Of a DNA stretch of 64,000 nt, positions 61,701-64,000 are shown one piece after another. Numbering within the stretch: the stretch's first letter is position 1; each line of letters starts with the position of its first letter. A program made the translations under genes and the position numbers. The notes below the pieces were generated by a model. That model searched no databases and was not told where the DNA came from. It saw nothing but the letters and a program-made list of their open reading frames with translations. The stretch is from Tritrichomonas musculus (taxonomy: Eukaryota; Parabasalia; Tritrichomonadida; Tritrichomonadidae): the NCBI GenBank assembly GCA_039105265.1, contig JAPFFF010000005.1, positions 7,727,501 through 7,791,500 on the forward strand. Reading direction: 5' to 3'.

Positions 61701-62249
61701 TATTAAAAAATGATATGATGTTTCTCTCCTGTAATTCTTGTTTGTTTAATTTTCAATGGTGGCATTTAATTTTGTATTGCTCTGAAAAATTTTCAATACA
61801 TATAAAATAAAAAAAATTTTTTAAAACTTTTTCAATATAATTTTTCTGTTTGTTGTTCTTAAAAAAATTTTTTATACTCAATTATATAAACTCTGAAAAT
61901 TAAAATTTTACTCGACTTACTTATAAGCTAAAATTTTAAGCTAATAACTATCCATATCTGATGCTAATAGCAAATAACTAGTAAAGTGTTCTTTGCTTTT
62001 TGATATATTATTTTGTTTTAAAAAATATGCTCTCAATTTATTTCAAAAAGTTTTTCAGTGATTTTTTTTATTTTGAGGTGTCATAATGATTTCAAAAGTG
62101 CATGATCGTACACTTTGTTTTTTTTTTTTTTTTTTACGATTTATTTCAATTCTTACTTATCACAAATATTACTTTATATAATAATAAATTTTTCCTTATG
62201 CTTTTTTTTTTTTTTTTTTTTCATGATAACAATTAAATTTTTTTTTTCT

Positions 62250-62282
<33 letters not shown>

Positions 62283-62353
62283 TTACAAATAAATAAATAA
62301 ATTAGTTAGAATTTTAAATTACATACATGGTTTATTTATGTCCTTGGTGTCTT

Positions 62354-62815
62354 TCAAACTCCACCTTTCAATCTGAGGACTAAGTGTATCGTGGAGTCTT
62401 TTTGGATGGAATAGTCATCAAGTGTGTTTCCATCTTCTAATTGCTTGCCTGCAAAGATCAATCTTTGTTGATCAGCTGGAATTCCTTCTTTGTCGTAGAT
62501 TTTTGCTTTGACATCTTCGATCTTGTCTGTTTTTTCAACGTCAACTGTCATGTGTTTTCCGCTTATTGTTTTGACGAAGATTTGCATACCACCTCTCAAT
62601 CTGAGAATCAAGTTCAATGTGGAGTCTTTTTGGATGGAGTAGTCGTCAAGGGTGTTTCCATCTTCTAATTGTTTTCCAGCAAAAATTAATCTTTGTTCGT
62701 GTGTTGGAATTCCTTCTTTGTCATGGATCTTTGCTTTGATGTCTTCGATTCTGTCTGTTTTTTCGCATTCAATGGCAACTGTTCTGCCAGATAAGTTTTT
62801 AACAAATATTTGCAT
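62354..62815 (-). CDS. Divergent di-ubiquitin, array unit 14
   Basis: Same protein. Left spacer 653 bases, CAT kind. Confidence 0.95.
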   Translation of the reverse strand: MQIFVKNLSGRTVAIECEKTDRIEDIKAKIHDKEGIPTHEQRLIFAGKQLEDGNTLDDYSIQKDSTLNLILRLRGGMQIFVKTISGKHMTVDVEKTDKIEDVKAKIYDKEGIPADQQRLIFAGKQLEDGNTLDDYSIQKDSTIHLVLRLKGGV

Positions 62816-63364
62816 TATTAAAAAATGATATGATGTTTCTCTCCTGTAATTCTTGTTTGTTTAATTTTCAATGGTGGCATTTAATTTTGTATTGCTCTGA
62901 AAAATTTTCAATACATATAAAATAAAAAAAATTTTTTAAAACTTTTTCAATATAATTTTTCTGTTTGTTGTTCTTAAAAAAATTTTTTATACTCAATTAT
63001 ATAAACTCTGAAAATTAAAATTTTACTCGACTTACTTATAAGCTAAAATTTTAAGCTAATAACTATCCATATCTGATGCTAATAGCAAATAACTAGTAAA
63101 GTGTTCTTTGCTTTTTGATATATTATTTTGTTTTAAAAAATATGCTCTCAATTTATTTCAAAAAGTTTTTCAGTGATTTTTTTTATTTTGAGGTGTCATA
63201 ATGATTTCAAAAGTGCATGATCGTACACTTTGTTTTTTTTTTTTTTTTTTACGATTTATTTCAATTCTTACTTATCACAAATATTACTTTATATAATAAT
63301 AAATTTTTCCTTATGCTTTTTTTTTTTTTTTTTTTTCATGATAACAATTAAATTTTTTTTTTCT

Positions 63365-63397
<33 letters not shown>

Positions 63398-63468
63398 TTA
63401 CAAATAAATAAATAAATTAGTTAGAATTTTAAATTACATACATGGTTTATTTATGTCCTTGGTGTCTT

Positions 63469-63930
63469 TCAAACTCCACCTTTCAATCTGAGGACTAAGT
63501 GTATCGTGGAGTCTTTTTGGATGGAATAGTCATCAAGTGTGTTTCCATCTTCTAATTGCTTGCCTGCAAAGATCAATCTTTGTTGATCAGCTGGAATTCC
63601 TTCTTTGTCGTAGATTTTTGCTTTGACATCTTCGATCTTGTCTGTTTTTTCAACGTCAACTGTCATGTGTTTTCCGCTTATTGTTTTGACGAAGATTTGC
63701 ATACCACCTCTCAATCTGAGAATCAAGTTCAATGTGGAGTCTTTTTGGATGGAGTAGTCGTCAAGGGTGTTTCCATCTTCTAATTGTTTTCCAGCAAAAA
63801 TTAATCTTTGTTCGTGTGTTGGAATTCCTTCTTTGTCATGGATCTTTGCTTTGATGTCTTCGATTCTGTCTGTTTTTTCGCATTCAATGGCAACTGTTCT
63901 GCCAGATAAGTTTTTAACAAATATTTGCAT
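63469..63930 (-). CDS. Divergent di-ubiquitin, array unit 15
   Basis: Same protein. Left spacer 653 bases, CAT kind. The 70 bases to its right match the start of every other spacer, so the array goes on beyond the window. Confidence 0.95.
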   Translation of the reverse strand: MQIFVKNLSGRTVAIECEKTDRIEDIKAKIHDKEGIPTHEQRLIFAGKQLEDGNTLDDYSIQKDSTLNLILRLRGGMQIFVKTISGKHMTVDVEKTDKIEDVKAKIYDKEGIPADQQRLIFAGKQLEDGNTLDDYSIQKDSTIHLVLRLKGGV

Positions 63931-64000
63931 TATTAAAAAATGATATGATGTTTCTCTCCTGTAATTCTTGTTTGTTTAATTTTCAATGGTGGCATTTAAT

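Larger units (their letters stand above)
47649..64000 (-). repeat. Tandem array of ~1.1-kb divergent di-ubiquitin gene units (15 complete, continues off the edge)
   Basis: Units recur every 1099-1122 bases with a coding part of 462 bases and a spacer of 637-660. The left boundary is near 47649, where ATAATGATTTC starts matching the other spacers. Spacer variants are of two kinds: one with GTCACAATG, TCTCACTTATC and ATTGTTCC (before units 2, 3, 4, 6, 7) and one with GTCATAATG, TCTTACTTATC and ATTTTTCC and a longer T run (before units 5 and 8-15). From unit 8 on the period is 1115-1116. All coding parts give the same protein. Confidence 0.97.

Noticed and set aside
48774-63415. Plus-strand Phe/Ile/Asn-rich frames between ubiquitin units
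   Set aside because: They are made of T runs and AAT repeats whose length changes from unit to unit.
47998-63783. Plus-strand 75-residue frame repeated opposite every ubiquitin gene
   Set aside because: It is the antisense shadow of the conserved ubiquitin coding sequence.

Overview
The window is AT-rich eukaryotic DNA, most likely from a parabasalid (trichomonad) protist such as Tritrichomonas or Trichomonas. Three things point that way: a huge Cys-rich type I surface protein with a Gly/Ala-started membrane span and a short Lys/Ser/Thr tail, mostly intron-less genes, and a Polinton/Maverick with protein-primed DNA polymerase and integrase, which are abundant in trichomonads. The species call is an inference; no rRNA or other phylogenetic marker is present.

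Layout. 1-8112 (+) is the 3' part of a surface-protein gene: about 35.5 near-identical 165-bp (55-residue, 8-Cys) units, a Ser-rich linker, five degenerate Cys-rich modules, an acidic stretch, a unique ectodomain, a membrane span and a short tail. 8113-10595 is non-coding apart from the 3' half of a tRNA-Glu(TTC) and a 27-bp perfect inverted repeat. 10666-14650 (+) is a UBR-box/RING N-recognin E3 ubiquitin ligase, lying in two overlapping reading frames. 15152-15541 (-) is a thioredoxin-fold protein with an atypical active site. 15542-18500 is AT-rich and seems gene-free.

18500-44894 is a nest of two virus-like elements. A young, whole-looking Polinton (19291-43600, 24.3 kb, near-identical 0.8-kb terminal inverted repeats, 7-bp target duplication TTCATCA) sits inside an older, broken copy of a fibre-like gene related to the two giant fibre-like genes that the Polinton itself carries. 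It encodes protein-primed family B DNA polymerase, integrase, packaging ATPase, major capsid protein, candidate minor capsid proteins, two paralogous basic proteins, an HNH endonuclease and a bZIP/AT-hook-like protein. Two start-proximal motifs split its genes into classes: ATCACGA-N3-CAA directly before the ATG of small non-structural genes, and a run of 7-8 T about 7-13 bases before the ATG of several mainly structural genes.

44895-47648 holds a probable DNA-transposase remnant and one unknown gene. 47649-64000 (right edge open) is a tandem array of fifteen complete ~1.1-kb units, each with a minus-strand gene for two fused, strongly diverged ubiquitins (about 71% and 76% identical to human ubiquitin by eye). 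All 15 encode the same 153-residue protein. Spacers differ only in a few SNPs and in homopolymer or AAT-repeat length.

Functionally the host part joins a ubiquitin ligase and a multicopy divergent ubiquitin source with a repeat-rich surface protein. The Polinton carries a near-complete replication, integration and capsid gene set, with no adenain-type protease that I could recognise.
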